A stretch of 64,000 nt of DNA from an uncultured cyanobacterium (GTDB lineage: Bacteria > Cyanobacteriota > Cyanobacteriia > PCC-6307 > Cyanobiaceae). The notes beneath the pieces were generated by a model that searched no databases, was not told where the DNA came from, and saw only the letters and a list, made by a program, of their open reading frames with translations. Made by a program: the position numbers and the translations under genes. Below, in pieces: positions 55,879 to 64,000 of the stretch. The first letter of the stretch is position 1; each line of letters starts with the position of its first letter. The DNA is taken from contig CAIXBB010000003.1 of NCBI GenBank assembly GCA_903917565.1, positions 1 to 64,000 on the forward strand, read 5' to 3'.

Positions 55879-58182
55879 TCAGCCGACCGCGATGAGTCGG
55901 GACAGGAAGAAGGCCCAGGTGGTCGCGATACCGCCCAGCAAGTAGTGGGCGACACCGACGGCACGGCCTTGGGTGATGGAAAGCGCCCGCGGTTGGATGG
56001 CGGGAGCCACCTTCAGCTTGTTGTGAGCCCAGACAATGGACTCGATCAGTTCCTGCCAGTAGCCGCGGCCGCTGAAGAGGAACATGAGGCTGAAGGCCCA
56101 GACGAAGTGGGCACCCAGGAACATCAGACCGTAGGCACTGGAGGACGAGCCGTAGCTGTTCAGTACCTGGGCGGCCTGAGCCCACAGGAAGTCCCGGAGC
56201 CAACCATTGATGGTGATGGCGCCCTGGGCGAAGTTGCCGTTGGTGATGTGCTGGACGCTGCCGTCGGCATTGACGGTGCCCCACACGTCGCTCTGCATCT
56301 TCCAGCTGAAGTGGAAAATGACGATCGACAGGGAGTTGTACATCCAGAACAGGCCGAGGAACACGTGGTCCCAGGCCGACACCTGACAGGTACCGCCACG
56401 GCCGGGGCCGTCGCAGGGGAAGCGGAAGCCCAGGTTCGCCTTGTCGGGGACGAGGCGGGAGCTGCGCGCATAGAGCACACCCTTCAGCAGGATCAGCACG
56501 GTGACGTGGATCGTGAAGGCGTGGATGTGGTGGACCATGAAGTCGGCCGTTCCCAGGGGGATCGGCGCGGCAGCCACCTTGCCACCAACGGCCACGACGG
56601 CGCCGTTGAACACTTCGCTAACACCAGCCAGCGCATTGGGAGCGGTGGTGCCGGCGGCAGCGGCGTGCAGACCCTGGATCCATTGCGCGAAGACGGGCTT
56701 CAGCTGGATCGCAGTGTCGCTGAACATGTCCTGGGGACGACCCAGGGCACTCATGGTGTCGTTGTGGATGTAGAGGCCGAAGCTGTGGAAGCCCAGGAAA
56801 ATGCACACCCAGTTGAGGTGGCTGATCAGGGCATCACGGGCTTTCAGCACCCGATCCAGCACGTTGTCGATATTCTTGGCCGGGTCGTAGTCGCGGATGA
56901 GTGCGATGGCCGAATGGGCGCCGGCTCCGACGATCAAGAAGCCGCCGATCCACATGTGGTGGGTGAACAGCGACAGCTGGGTCGGGTAATCGATGCCGAT
57001 GTAGGGATACGGAGGCATCGCATACATGTGGTGCGCCACGATGATCGTGAGCGAACCCAGGAGTGCGAGATTCAGACCCAGCTGGGCGTGCCAGGAGGTG
57101 GTCAGGAATTCGTAGAGCCCATCGTGACCTTTGGGCGCGGGGAACAGCAGGGGATCACCCTTCTGGCCCTCGAGAATTTCCTTGATGCTGTGGCCGATGC
57201 CCCAGTTGGTGCGGTACATGTGGCCAGCCACGATGAACAGCACCGCGATCGCCAGATGGTGATGGGCGATGTCGGTCATCCAGAGGCTGCCGGTCACAGG
57301 ATTCAGACCACCCTTGAAGGTGAGGAAATCGCTGTAGGCGGCCCAGTTGCCGGTGAAGAAGGCGGAGATCCCCGCGCCGAATCCGGGGAACAACTGGGCC
57401 AGCAGATCCTGGTTGAGAAACTCGTGGGGGAGTGGGATGTCGGCCACCGAAGCGATGGTCTTGCCGTTCAGCACCAGCGGGTTGCCGGCGTCGATGGCGT
57501 CCATCAACTGGGTGGTGGGCAGCGACACGTGCAGCAGGTGTCCCGTCCAGGACAGGGACCCGAGCCCGAGCAGGCCGGCCAGGTGGTGGTTGAGCATGGA
57601 CTCAACGTTCTGGAACCACTCCAGCTTCGGCGCTGCCTTGTGGTAGTGGAAGACACCGGCGTTGAGCATGAGGCCGGCCATCACCAAGGCACCGATGGCG
57701 GTGCAGAGGAGCTGGAACTCGCTGGTGAAACCCCAGGCTCTCCACACGTGGAAGAGGCCGGAGGTGATCTGGATGCCGTGGAAGCCGGCACCCACATCGC
57801 CGTTGAGAATTTCCTGGCCGAAGATCGGCCAAACCACCTGAGCACTGGGTTTGACGTGCAGGGGGTCGGCCAGCCAGCCGGTGTAGTTGGAGAAGCGGGC
57901 TCCGTGATAGAAGGCGCCGCTCAGCCAGATGAAGATCACGGCCAGATGGCCGAAGTGAGCGCTGAAGATCTTCCGGGAGACCTCTTCAAGATCGCTCGTG
58001 TGGCTGTCGAAATCGTGAGCGTTGGCGTGGAGGTTCCAAACCCAGGTGGTGGTTTTGGGACCTTTGGCGAGGGTGCGATCGAAATGCCCGGGCTTGCCGA
58101 GAACATCGAAGTCGACCGGAACGGGGTTCCGGTCAACCATGTCCTTCGCCTTGTTCCCACGCTCTGGTGGGCTGATGGTCAT
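55879..58182 (-). CDS. psaA: Photosystem I P700 apoprotein A1
   Basis: 767 residues. [20 protein letters not shown] start, FX loop [18 protein letters not shown], and C-terminal [20 protein letters not shown] are typical. Heterodimer partner of PsaB. First gene of the minus-strand psaAB operon, likely expressed from upstream at 58381. Confidence 0.98.
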   Translation of the reverse strand: MTISPPERGNKAKDMVDRNPVPVDFDVLGKPGHFDRTLAKGPKTTTWVWNLHANAHDFDSHTSDLEEVSRKIFSAHFGHLAVIFIWLSGAFYHGARFSNYTGWLADPLHVKPSAQVVWPIFGQEILNGDVGAGFHGIQITSGLFHVWRAWGFTSEFQLLCTAIGALVMAGLMLNAGVFHYHKAAPKLEWFQNVESMLNHHLAGLLGLGSLSWTGHLLHVSLPTTQLMDAIDAGNPLVLNGKTIASVADIPLPHEFLNQDLLAQLFPGFGAGISAFFTGNWAAYSDFLTFKGGLNPVTGSLWMTDIAHHHLAIAVLFIVAGHMYRTNWGIGHSIKEILEGQKGDPLLFPAPKGHDGLYEFLTTSWHAQLGLNLALLGSLTIIVAHHMYAMPPYPYIGIDYPTQLSLFTHHMWIGGFLIVGAGAHSAIALIRDYDPAKNIDNVLDRVLKARDALISHLNWVCIFLGFHSFGLYIHNDTMSALGRPQDMFSDTAIQLKPVFAQWIQGLHAAAAGTTAPNALAGVSEVFNGAVVAVGGKVAAAPIPLGTADFMVHHIHAFTIHVTVLILLKGVLYARSSRLVPDKANLGFRFPCDGPGRGGTCQVSAWDHVFLGLFWMYNSLSIVIFHFSWKMQSDVWGTVNADGSVQHITNGNFAQGAITINGWLRDFLWAQAAQVLNSYGSSSSAYGLMFLGAHFVWAFSLMFLFSGRGYWQELIESIVWAHNKLKVAPAIQPRALSITQGRAVGVAHYLLGGIATTWAFFLSRLIAVG

Positions 58183-58604
58183 CGAGACGTTCCTCGAGGG
58201 ACGGGGTCGAGGTGGAGGTCCACCCCTTCGACGGACGCCGGGGACAGGTCATGCGACCGTCCCGGCCCCATCGGTGGGCCCCATGGCCGGGAAGACCCGA
58301 CCATGGGCACCAGTCGCGAGATGGGGGAAATCCCTTGCCACGACTGGGGCTTTGGGCCCCGAAAGGGGACCGCTGGCGGAAGTATAGGGGTCGAAAACAA
58401 GGCGAATCGGCCGCCAGTTACAAAGGTTTAATCCCGGCGGTTCCAAGGCTGCGACAGCGGTCTGACCGCATGTTGTCAACAACGTAACAAACAGAAAAAC
58501 CGTGGGGTTTCTATAACCTCCTGCTCAATTCATCGGCCATTTCGACAGCCGATTACCCCCCTCAGGCTCCGAAGCAGAATGGCGCCACGGATGGCGGAGC
58601 CCGC
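58183..58604. other. Upstream region shared by psaA and the exported-protein gene
   Basis: A 420-base gap with no gene. It must hold the psaA promoter and a long 5' leader, plus the promoter of the plus-strand gene at 58605 (a TATAAC box occurs at 58512-58517 without a clear -35). Confidence 0.5.
58381..58386 (-). promoter_or_regulatory. Candidate -10 box of psaA
   Basis: TATACT on the minus strand about 199 bases before the psaA start. No convincing -35 lies 17 bases upstream, so the call is tentative; psaA promoters in cyanobacteria often use activators and long leaders. Confidence 0.3.
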
Positions 58605-59789
58605 GTGAGCGACAGGAGTGAGAGGCCAGGGACCGCAGGACGAGGAGCCGGCAGGTCTTCCTGCTGGGCCGCCCTGCTGTCGGCGGTCCTGCTCCTGGTG
58701 CTCACCCTGGCGCCGCCAGCCGCGCTGGCGTTCAGACTGCCGGGCCGCCGGCCGCCGGCACCAGCCGCGCCACCCCTGGCACCGGGGCGGTCCAGCCAGC
58801 AGGAAGTGGCCCCTCCCCTGGCGGTCCAGCAGTTGCAGGAGGCCCTCGAGGGGAGGCGGCCACGGCTGGAGATCCTCTCCCCCGCCGACGGTGCCCTGCT
58901 GCCGGCCGGTCCCTGGACCCTGCGGCTGCAGGTGGAGGACTGGCCCCTGGTGGACGCCGGGCCCCTCGGCCTCGGACCCCATGTGGTGGTGCAGCTGGAC
59001 GGGGATCCCCCCCTTCCCCTGACCGGCAGCACCACCACCATGCGGCCGCTGGAGCCGGGCAGCCATCGGCTCACCGTCTATGCCGCAAGGCCCTGGGGCG
59101 AGGCGGTGAAGACCCCCGGTGCCCAGCGCCAGATCCGGCTGCACAGGGTCGCGGCCAACGCCTTGAGCCAACCCGCCCCGGGCAGCCCCCAGCTGATCGC
59201 CGTCAGCCCTCGGGGAACGGCGGCCAGCACGCCCCTGCTGCTCGACTGGCTGCTGCTGGAGGCCCCGCTGCAGAACCTGCGCAGCGGCGATGCCAGCTGG
59301 CGGCTGCGGGTCAGCATCAATGGTGACAGCTTCCTGGTGGATCAACAGACGCCCCTCTGGCTGGAAGGCTGGCGCAGCGGCAGCAATGCGATCCAGCTCG
59401 ACCTCCTCGATGGCCTCGGCGAACCCCTCAACCCACCGTTCAACAGCCTGGTGGCTGAAGTCACCCTGCAGAGCGGCGCCGAAGCACCCCGCTGGCAAGG
59501 GGGCCGCCTGGAGCCCGCCGAACTGGCCAGCCTGCTGGGTGAGGCCCCGGCGCCCGGAGAGCCAGAGCCAGAGCCAGAGCCAGAACAGGGTTCCGCCCCC
59601 GATCCGGCGGAAGAGGCCCTGTCCGAAGCTGAAACAACGATCCAGCTCGAGGCAGGGCCAGCAACCGAGCTGGAGGTCGATGACCTGGCGGAGCGTGAGA
59701 GTGCCCAGCCAGACCTTCCCCATCCACCGGAGCCCCCAACCCAAGCCGACGTCGCAGCGGCCCCCCTTGCTGGGAGCCTCGTGCCGTGA
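58605..59789 (+). CDS. Exported protein of unknown function, Pro/Glu-rich C-terminus
   Basis: 394 residues starting at GTG. A signal peptide (WAALLSAVLLLVLTLAPP then AALA, cut near residue 42) precedes a beta-rich middle with Ig-like or bacterial sandwich strands (LEILSPADGALLPAGPWTLR, HVVVQLDGD, GSHRLTVYAARPWGE). The C-terminus is acidic with a GAGCCA hexanucleotide repeat coding for Glu-Pro repeats. Its stop overlaps the cobalamin gene start as GTGA, so the two form an operon. Function unknown. Confidence 0.65.
   Translation: MSDRSERPGTAGRGAGRSSCWAALLSAVLLLVLTLAPPAALAFRLPGRRPPAPAAPPLAPGRSSQQEVAPPLAVQQLQEALEGRRPRLEILSPADGALLPAGPWTLRLQVEDWPLVDAGPLGLGPHVVVQLDGDPPLPLTGSTTTMRPLEPGSHRLTVYAARPWGEAVKTPGAQRQIRLHRVAANALSQPAPGSPQLIAVSPRGTAASTPLLLDWLLLEAPLQNLRSGDASWRLRVSINGDSFLVDQQTPLWLEGWRSGSNAIQLDLLDGLGEPLNPPFNSLVAEVTLQSGAEAPRWQGGRLEPAELASLLGEAPAPGEPEPEPEPEQGSAPDPAEEALSEAETTIQLEAGPATELEVDDLAERESAQPDLPHPPEPPTQADVAAAPLAGSLVP
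59559..59582 (+). repeat. Hexanucleotide repeat coding for Glu-Pro
   Basis: Four perfect copies of GAGCCA in the exported-protein gene, coding for alternating Glu and Pro. Such repeats can change in number by slippage. Confidence 0.85.
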
Positions 59790-61564
59790 GCGGCACCCAA
59801 CGCGCCATCGTCGGCCTCGGCTTCGGCCCGACGGCCGCACCGATGCTGCAACGGCTCGCCCAGGCCGGCCTGCTGCGGACGGTGCGGGGCCCGGATGACA
59901 AGGCGGCGGCCGTCTGGCTGGCGGAGCACTGGGGGGCCGCAGAAGCGGTGGTGGCCGTCGGGGCCTGCGGCCTGGTGACCCGGCTGATCGCCCCCCTGAT
60001 CGCTGACAAGGACAGCGATCCGGCCGTGCTGGTGGTGGATCCCCAGGGACGTTTCGTGGTGCCGCTGCTGGGGGGCCACCACGCCGGTGGCGATCGGCTC
60101 ACCAAGGAGATCGCCGCCCTGGTCGACGGCGAGGCCGTGCTCACCGGCGCCAGCGCCGCCCGGGGCCAGCTGCCCCTCGATGCCTTCGGCCAGGCCTGGG
60201 GATGGCGCCGGGGCGGGGGCGACTGGCGGAGCCTGATGGTGGAGGCGGCCCGCGGCGACCAGACCAGCCTGCGGCAGGAGAGCGGTAACACCCTCTGGCA
60301 GACGCTGGAGGCCGCCGACACCGATGGGGCCAGCGCCCCGGCGGCCCTGGTGATCAGCCCCCACGGTGGCGAGGGCTGCCGCTGGCACCCCCCCACCCTG
60401 TGGCTGGGTCTCGGCTGCGAGCGGGACACGAGCCTGTCGGTGCTGGAGCGCCTGTTGGCCGAGGGGCTGGCGCAGCACGGGCTGGCCCTCGAGGCCGTGG
60501 CTGGTCTGGCCAGCATCGATCGCAAGGGGGATGAGCCCGCCCTGCTGGCCCTGGCGGAGCAGCGGGGCTGGCCCCTGCGTCTCTACGACGCCCCCACCCT
60601 GGCGGAGGTTGCCGTCCCCCATCCCTCAGAGCCGGTGGCCAGGGAGATGGGCACGCCGAGCGTGGCCGAGGCCGCCGCACTCCAGGCGGCGTTCCAGGCC
60701 GGAGGGACGGCCCGCCTGCTGGTGGAGAAGCGGATCGAGCGGGCCATGGCCGGGGAGCGGGGTGCCGCCACCCTGGCGGTGGCCCTGGCCGGACGCCAGT
60801 GGGCCCCGCAGCGGGGCAGCCTGCATCTGGTGGGCAGCGGTCCGGGCTCGATCGATCTGCTCAGTGGCGATGCCCGCCGGGCACTGGCCGCCGCAACGAT
60901 CTGGGTGGGCTACGGGCTCTACCTCGACCTGCTGGAACCGCTCAGGCGACCCGACCAGCTGCGCCGTGAGGGTCGTCTGACCGAGGAGACGGCCCGTTGC
61001 GCCGAGGCCCTCGACCTGGCCCGCCAGGGCCTCGACGTGGCACTGATCTCCTCAGGGGACAGCGGCATCTATGGCATGGCGGGGCTGGCCCTGGAGCTCT
61101 GGCTGCAGCTGCCGGCCCTCGACCGTCCCGCCTTCACGGTGCACCCGGGGCTGTCGGCCCTGCAGCTGGCCGCCGCACGGGCCGGCGCGCCGCTGATGCA
61201 CGACTTCTGCACGATCAGCCTCAGCGACCGCCTCACCCCCTGGGAGGTGATCGAACGGCGGCTGAGGGGCGCCGCCAGCGGCGATTTCGTCGTGGCCCTC
61301 TACAACCCCCGTTCGCTCGGCAGGCCCTGGCAGCTGGGCCGGGCCATCGAACTGCTGGGCGAGGGCCGGCCGGCCACGACGCCGGTACTGCTGGCCCGTC
61401 AGCTGGGGCGCAGCGAAGAGAAGCTCAGCCTGCACACCCTGGGCTCCCTGCCCGAGGACCAGGTGGACATGCTCACCCTGGTGCTGGTCGGCAACAGCTC
61501 CACCCGTGTCCAGGACGGCCGCATGGTGACTCCACGGGGGTACCCGGGAGCTGCTCTGGCCTGA
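59786..61564 (+). CDS. cobJ: CbiG / precorrin-3B C17-methyltransferase (CobJ) fusion
   Basis: 592 residues. The N-terminal half is CbiG-like (AVVAVGACGLVTRLIAPLIA, VVPLLGGHHAGGDRLTKEIA, CbiG C domain WLGLGCERDTS). From about residue 344 it is CobJ/CbiH (LHLVGSGPGSIDLLSGDARR, SSGDSGIYGMAGLALEL, TIVALYNPRS-like VVALYNPRSLGRP). CobJ contracts the corrin ring by methylating C17; CbiG opens the lactone in the anaerobic route. The fusion is usual for cyanobacteria making pseudocobalamin. Start GTG inside the upstream stop. Confidence 0.93.
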   Translation: MSGTQRAIVGLGFGPTAAPMLQRLAQAGLLRTVRGPDDKAAAVWLAEHWGAAEAVVAVGACGLVTRLIAPLIADKDSDPAVLVVDPQGRFVVPLLGGHHAGGDRLTKEIAALVDGEAVLTGASAARGQLPLDAFGQAWGWRRGGGDWRSLMVEAARGDQTSLRQESGNTLWQTLEAADTDGASAPAALVISPHGGEGCRWHPPTLWLGLGCERDTSLSVLERLLAEGLAQHGLALEAVAGLASIDRKGDEPALLALAEQRGWPLRLYDAPTLAEVAVPHPSEPVAREMGTPSVAEAAALQAAFQAGGTARLLVEKRIERAMAGERGAATLAVALAGRQWAPQRGSLHLVGSGPGSIDLLSGDARRALAAATIWVGYGLYLDLLEPLRRPDQLRREGRLTEETARCAEALDLARQGLDVALISSGDSGIYGMAGLALELWLQLPALDRPAFTVHPGLSALQLAAARAGAPLMHDFCTISLSDRLTPWEVIERRLRGAASGDFVVALYNPRSLGRPWQLGRAIELLGEGRPATTPVLLARQLGRSEEKLSLHTLGSLPEDQVDMLTLVLVGNSSTRVQDGRMVTPRGYPGAALA

Positions 61565-61582
61565 GGGCCGGCACAAAAACAA

Positions 61583-61656
61583 TCGGGATGACAGGATTCG
61601 AACCTGCGGCCCCTTCGTCCCGAACGAAGTGCGCTACCAAGCTGCGCCACATCCCG
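61583..61656 (-). tRNA. tRNA-Pro (CGG)
   Basis: 74 nt on the minus strand. Acceptor CGGGATG pairs with CATCCCG, discriminator A. Anticodon stem CTTCG/CGAAG holds TTCGGGA, anticodon CGG. T-arm GCAGG TTCGAAT CCTGT. Confidence 0.95.
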
Positions 61657-61743
61657 ATGGCCAGACTTTAGGGGATGGAGCGCAGTGAACCGGAGGCCAC
61701 GTCCGCGGTGAGCGCCCTCCCTACAGTCCGCCCAGCCCAGCCG

Positions 61744-62646
61744 ATGCCCGTGCCCATCAGCGACCCCCGGCCCGCCGCCGCCAAGCCACCCTGGTTGCGG
61801 GTCAAGGCGCCGCAGCGGGAGCGGATCGGGGCAGTGGCGGACCTGCTGGTCGACCTCAAGCTCAACACGGTCTGCCAGGAGGCCAGCTGCCCGAACATCG
61901 GCGAGTGCTTCGCCGGAGGCACCGCCACCTTCCTGATCATGGGGCCGGGCTGCACCCGGGCCTGCCCTTACTGCGACATCGACTTCGACCGCAGCGTGCG
62001 TCCCCTCGACCCCACCGAGCCCGAACGGCTGGGGGAGGCGGTGCGGCGCCTGGGCCTGAGCCATGTGGTGATCACCTCGGTCAACCGGGACGATCTGGCC
62101 GATGGTGGCGCCAGCCAGTTCGTCGCCTGCATCGAGGCCGTCCGCCGCAACGCGCCCCTCACCACGATCGAGGTGCTCCTGCCGGATCTCTGCGGCACCT
62201 GGGAGGCCCTGGCGGTGGTGATGGCGGCGGCGCCGGAGGTGCTCAACCACAACATCGAGACCGTGCCCCGGCTCTACCGCCAGGTGCGGCCCCAGGGAGT
62301 GTACGAACGCTCGCTGGAACTGCTGCGCCGGGTGCGGGAGGGCTGGCCGCGCACCTACACCAAATCGGGCCTGATGGTGGGCCTGGGGGAAAGCGACACG
62401 GAGGTGCACGACGTGATGGCCGATCTGCGCGCCCAGGCCGTCGACATCGTGACGATCGGCCAGTACCTCTCTCCCGGCCCCAAACACCTGGCGGTACAGC
62501 GATTCGTCGCCCCTGAGGTGTTCGAGGGCTTCCGACGCCACGGGGAAGCCGACCTGGGCTTCCTGCAGGTGGTGAGCAGTCCGCTCACCAGGAGCAGCTA
62601 CCACGCCGGCGAGGTGCGGCGCCTGATGCGCGAGCACCCGCGCTGA
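61744..62646 (+). CDS. lipA: Lipoyl synthase
   Basis: 300 residues from ATG 61744 (an ATG at 61675 would add 23). N-terminal auxiliary cluster [12 protein letters not shown] and radical-SAM [11 protein letters not shown] are intact, plus the C-terminal RSSYHAGE with its Ser ligand. Inserts sulfur into octanoyl groups of dehydrogenases. Two copies of lipA are common in cyanobacteria; this is one. Confidence 0.95.
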   Translation: MPVPISDPRPAAAKPPWLRVKAPQRERIGAVADLLVDLKLNTVCQEASCPNIGECFAGGTATFLIMGPGCTRACPYCDIDFDRSVRPLDPTEPERLGEAVRRLGLSHVVITSVNRDDLADGGASQFVACIEAVRRNAPLTTIEVLLPDLCGTWEALAVVMAAAPEVLNHNIETVPRLYRQVRPQGVYERSLELLRRVREGWPRTYTKSGLMVGLGESDTEVHDVMADLRAQAVDIVTIGQYLSPGPKHLAVQRFVAPEVFEGFRRHGEADLGFLQVVSSPLTRSSYHAGEVRRLMREHPR

Positions 62647-62732
62647 GAAAGGCCGGACTCCCTCACCCTTCCCCTGGCCCTCTCCATCAGCTGCAGCACC
62701 ACCTGGCTGCCGCATCGATCGCCGTAGCCGGG

Positions 62733-62786
62733 ATGAACAACGACGACAAGTTTGCCGCGTTCAAGATGGTCTACGAGGACTTCTGA
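62733..62786 (+). other. Very short open frame after lipA
   Basis: A 17-residue frame MNNDDKFAAFKMVYEDF lies between lipA and the glutamate synthase end. It could be the tail of a lost gene or chance. No family recognised. Confidence 0.2.
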
Positions 62787-62805
62787 ACCAGTCCCGCAGG
62801 CCTGC

Positions 62806-64000
62806 TCAGGCCGCCGCCACGGCTTGCCGTTGGGCCAGACCCACCGTGGCCTTCTCGCTGGGGGGCACCAGCACCTGGAAACGTCCCTTCCAGGTGGGCC
62901 ATTCGGCCAGGATCGCCGCGGCCTTGGTGCTACCGGTGGCCTGCAGGTGGGCCTCCAGCAGGGGCCGCAGCAGCCCTTCCTGCTCGGGGGTGGTGAGGGG
63001 CACCATCTCCACCGACTCGGGATTGAGGCGGGCCGCCAGGCCGCCGGTCTCGTCCAGCAGGAAGGCCACCCCGCCAGTCATGCCGGCGGCCACGTTGCGG
63101 CCGGTGCCGCCGAGCACCACCACCACACCGCCGGTCATGTACTCGCAGCAGTGGTCGCCGACCCCCTCCACCACGGTGCGGGCGCCACTGTTGCGCACGG
63201 CGAAGCGCTCGCCGGCCCGGCCGAGGGCGAACAGCTCACCTCCCGTGGCGCCGTAGAGGCAGGTGTTGCCGAGGATCACCTGGGCCCCGGGATCGGTGCC
63301 GCCGGCCGGTGGCACCACGGTGATGCGACCACCATTGATGCCCTTGCCCACGTAGTCGTTGGCCTCCCCCACGAGGCGCAGGTCCATGCCCTGGAGCATG
63401 AAGGCACCGAAGCTCTGGCCCGCCGCGCCGTTGAAGGTGAGGGCGAGGCCCCCCTGGAAGCCGGTGTTGCCGTGCAGGGCAGCGATCTCGCCGGCCAGGC
63501 GGGCCCCCACACTGCGGTCGGTGTTGGCGATCGGCAGCTGACGCACGACGTGGCCGTGACCCTCGATCGCCGCGCACACGTCCGGATCGGCCAGCAGCTG
63601 GTCCTCAAGGACCGGGCCGTTGTCATGGGCGACGTCGTCGTGGCGCAGCCAGGAGCGGTCGGCGGCGGAAGGGATCGGATCGAGCAGGCAGGAGAGGTCG
63701 AGGGCACCGGTCTTGGTGAGGCGGATGGCGCGGGGAGCCAGCAGATCGGTGCGGCCGATCAGGTCCTCGAGGCGGGCCACGCCCAGCACGCTGAGCAGCT
63801 GCCGCACCTCCTCGGCCACAAAGACAAAGAAGTTGACGACAGACTCGGGCAGGCCGGTGAAGCGCTTGCGCAGGGCTTCCTTCTGGGTGGCAACCCCCAC
63901 CGGGCAGTTGTTGGTGTGGCAGACGCGGGCCATGATGCAGCCCTCGGCGATCATGGCCACCGAGCCGAAGCCGAACTCCTCGGCCCCGAGCAGGGCAGCG
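62806..64000 (-). CDS. gltB: Glutamate synthase large subunit, C-terminal part (cut by window edge)
   Basis: About 398 C-terminal residues are visible. EGCIMARVCHTNNCPVGVAT is the central FMN/3Fe-4S block with its cysteines; then the GltB/FwdC beta-helix (GGRITVVPPAGGT, NTCLYGATGGELFALGRAGE). The frame runs past 64000 on the minus strand (SVA preceded by GAEEFGFG). In cyanobacteria both ferredoxin- and NADH-dependent forms exist; this part cannot separate them. It transfers glutamine amide to 2-oxoglutarate. Confidence 0.93.
   Translation of the reverse strand, partial: AALLGAEEFGFGSVAMIAEGCIMARVCHTNNCPVGVATQKEALRKRFTGLPESVVNFFVFVAEEVRQLLSVLGVARLEDLIGRTDLLAPRAIRLTKTGALDLSCLLDPIPSAADRSWLRHDDVAHDNGPVLEDQLLADPDVCAAIEGHGHVVRQLPIANTDRSVGARLAGEIAALHGNTGFQGGLALTFNGAAGQSFGAFMLQGMDLRLVGEANDYVGKGINGGRITVVPPAGGTDPGAQVILGNTCLYGATGGELFALGRAGERFAVRNSGARTVVEGVGDHCCEYMTGGVVVVLGGTGRNVAAGMTGGVAFLLDETGGLAARLNPESVEMVPLTTPEQEGLLRPLLEAHLQATGSTKAAAILAEWPTWKGRFQVLVPPSEKATVGLAQRQAVAAA

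Noticed and set aside
55852-58431. An 859-codon open frame antisense to psaA, and a 634-codon one antisense to psaB (54041-55945)
   Set aside because: They lie exactly opposite the conserved photosystem genes; in GC-rich DNA with strong third-base bias, opposite frames lack stops. Their translations are low in hydrophobic order and match no family.
1-64000. CRISPR arrays, rRNA operons or a prophage
   Set aside because: No regularly spaced repeats, rRNA sequence, integrase or phage structural genes were seen.

Overview
The window comes from a GC-rich cyanobacterium, most likely of the Cyanobium/Synechococcus (alpha-cyanobacterial) group. The evidence is photosystem I genes (psaA, psaB, psaI, psaL), the NDH-1 subunit ndhN, the clock-input gene ldpA, cyanobacterial small proteins (DUF1815, DUF2839, a Ycf45-type ATPase), the cyanobacterial S10/spc/alpha ribosomal layout (no rpsJ, rpsN or rpmD inside it), and a CbiG-CobJ fusion. 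Species cannot be fixed from the sequence alone. 

Layout: (a) 1-8.1 kb is an accessory island. It holds the start of a transposase at the left edge, an AT-richer stretch, a PLD-nuclease/SF2-helicase/DUF3427 protein, and four toxin-antitoxin-like pairs (two MntA/HepT, one nucleotidyltransferase/HEPN, one DUF433/DUF5615). Between them lie at least four decaying copies of the 3' end of the same helicase. (b) 8.1-16.3 kb holds selO, a glutathione transferase, a two-gene signalling unit (membrane class III nucleotide cyclase translationally coupled to an MscS channel with a cyclic-nucleotide-binding domain), a broken META-domain gene and a methyltransferase-like gene. (c) 16.4-30.6 kb is mixed chromosomal backbone: an ATP-grasp pair, corA, tyrA, a degenerate DinG-like helicase, recA with a LexA-type palindrome, a HAD phosphatase, tRNA-Gln, a Ycf45 ATPase, ldpA, a cation/proton antiporter and ndhN. 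(d) 31-47.7 kb is one long plus-strand expression cluster from rplC to prfA with secY, adk, rpoA and truA. (e) 47.7-52.4 kb holds an HNH nuclease, alr, tRNA-Ser, a divergent beta-lactamase-fold hydrolase/NlpC-P60 pair and a glycosyltransferase. (f) 52.5-58.2 kb is photosystem I: psaI-psaL on the plus strand facing psaA-psaB on the minus strand, with facing terminators. (g) 58.6-64 kb holds an exported protein coupled to CbiG-CobJ, tRNA-Pro, lipA and the C-terminal end of glutamate synthase, which is cut by the right edge. 

The most unusual parts are the helicase/toxin-antitoxin island, in which helicase 3' ends recur just before TA pairs, and the cyclase-channel operon, in which both partners lack canonical nucleotide-handling residues. 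Coordinates for coding genes include the stop codon. All functional calls rest on reading the sequence and known families; no search was run.
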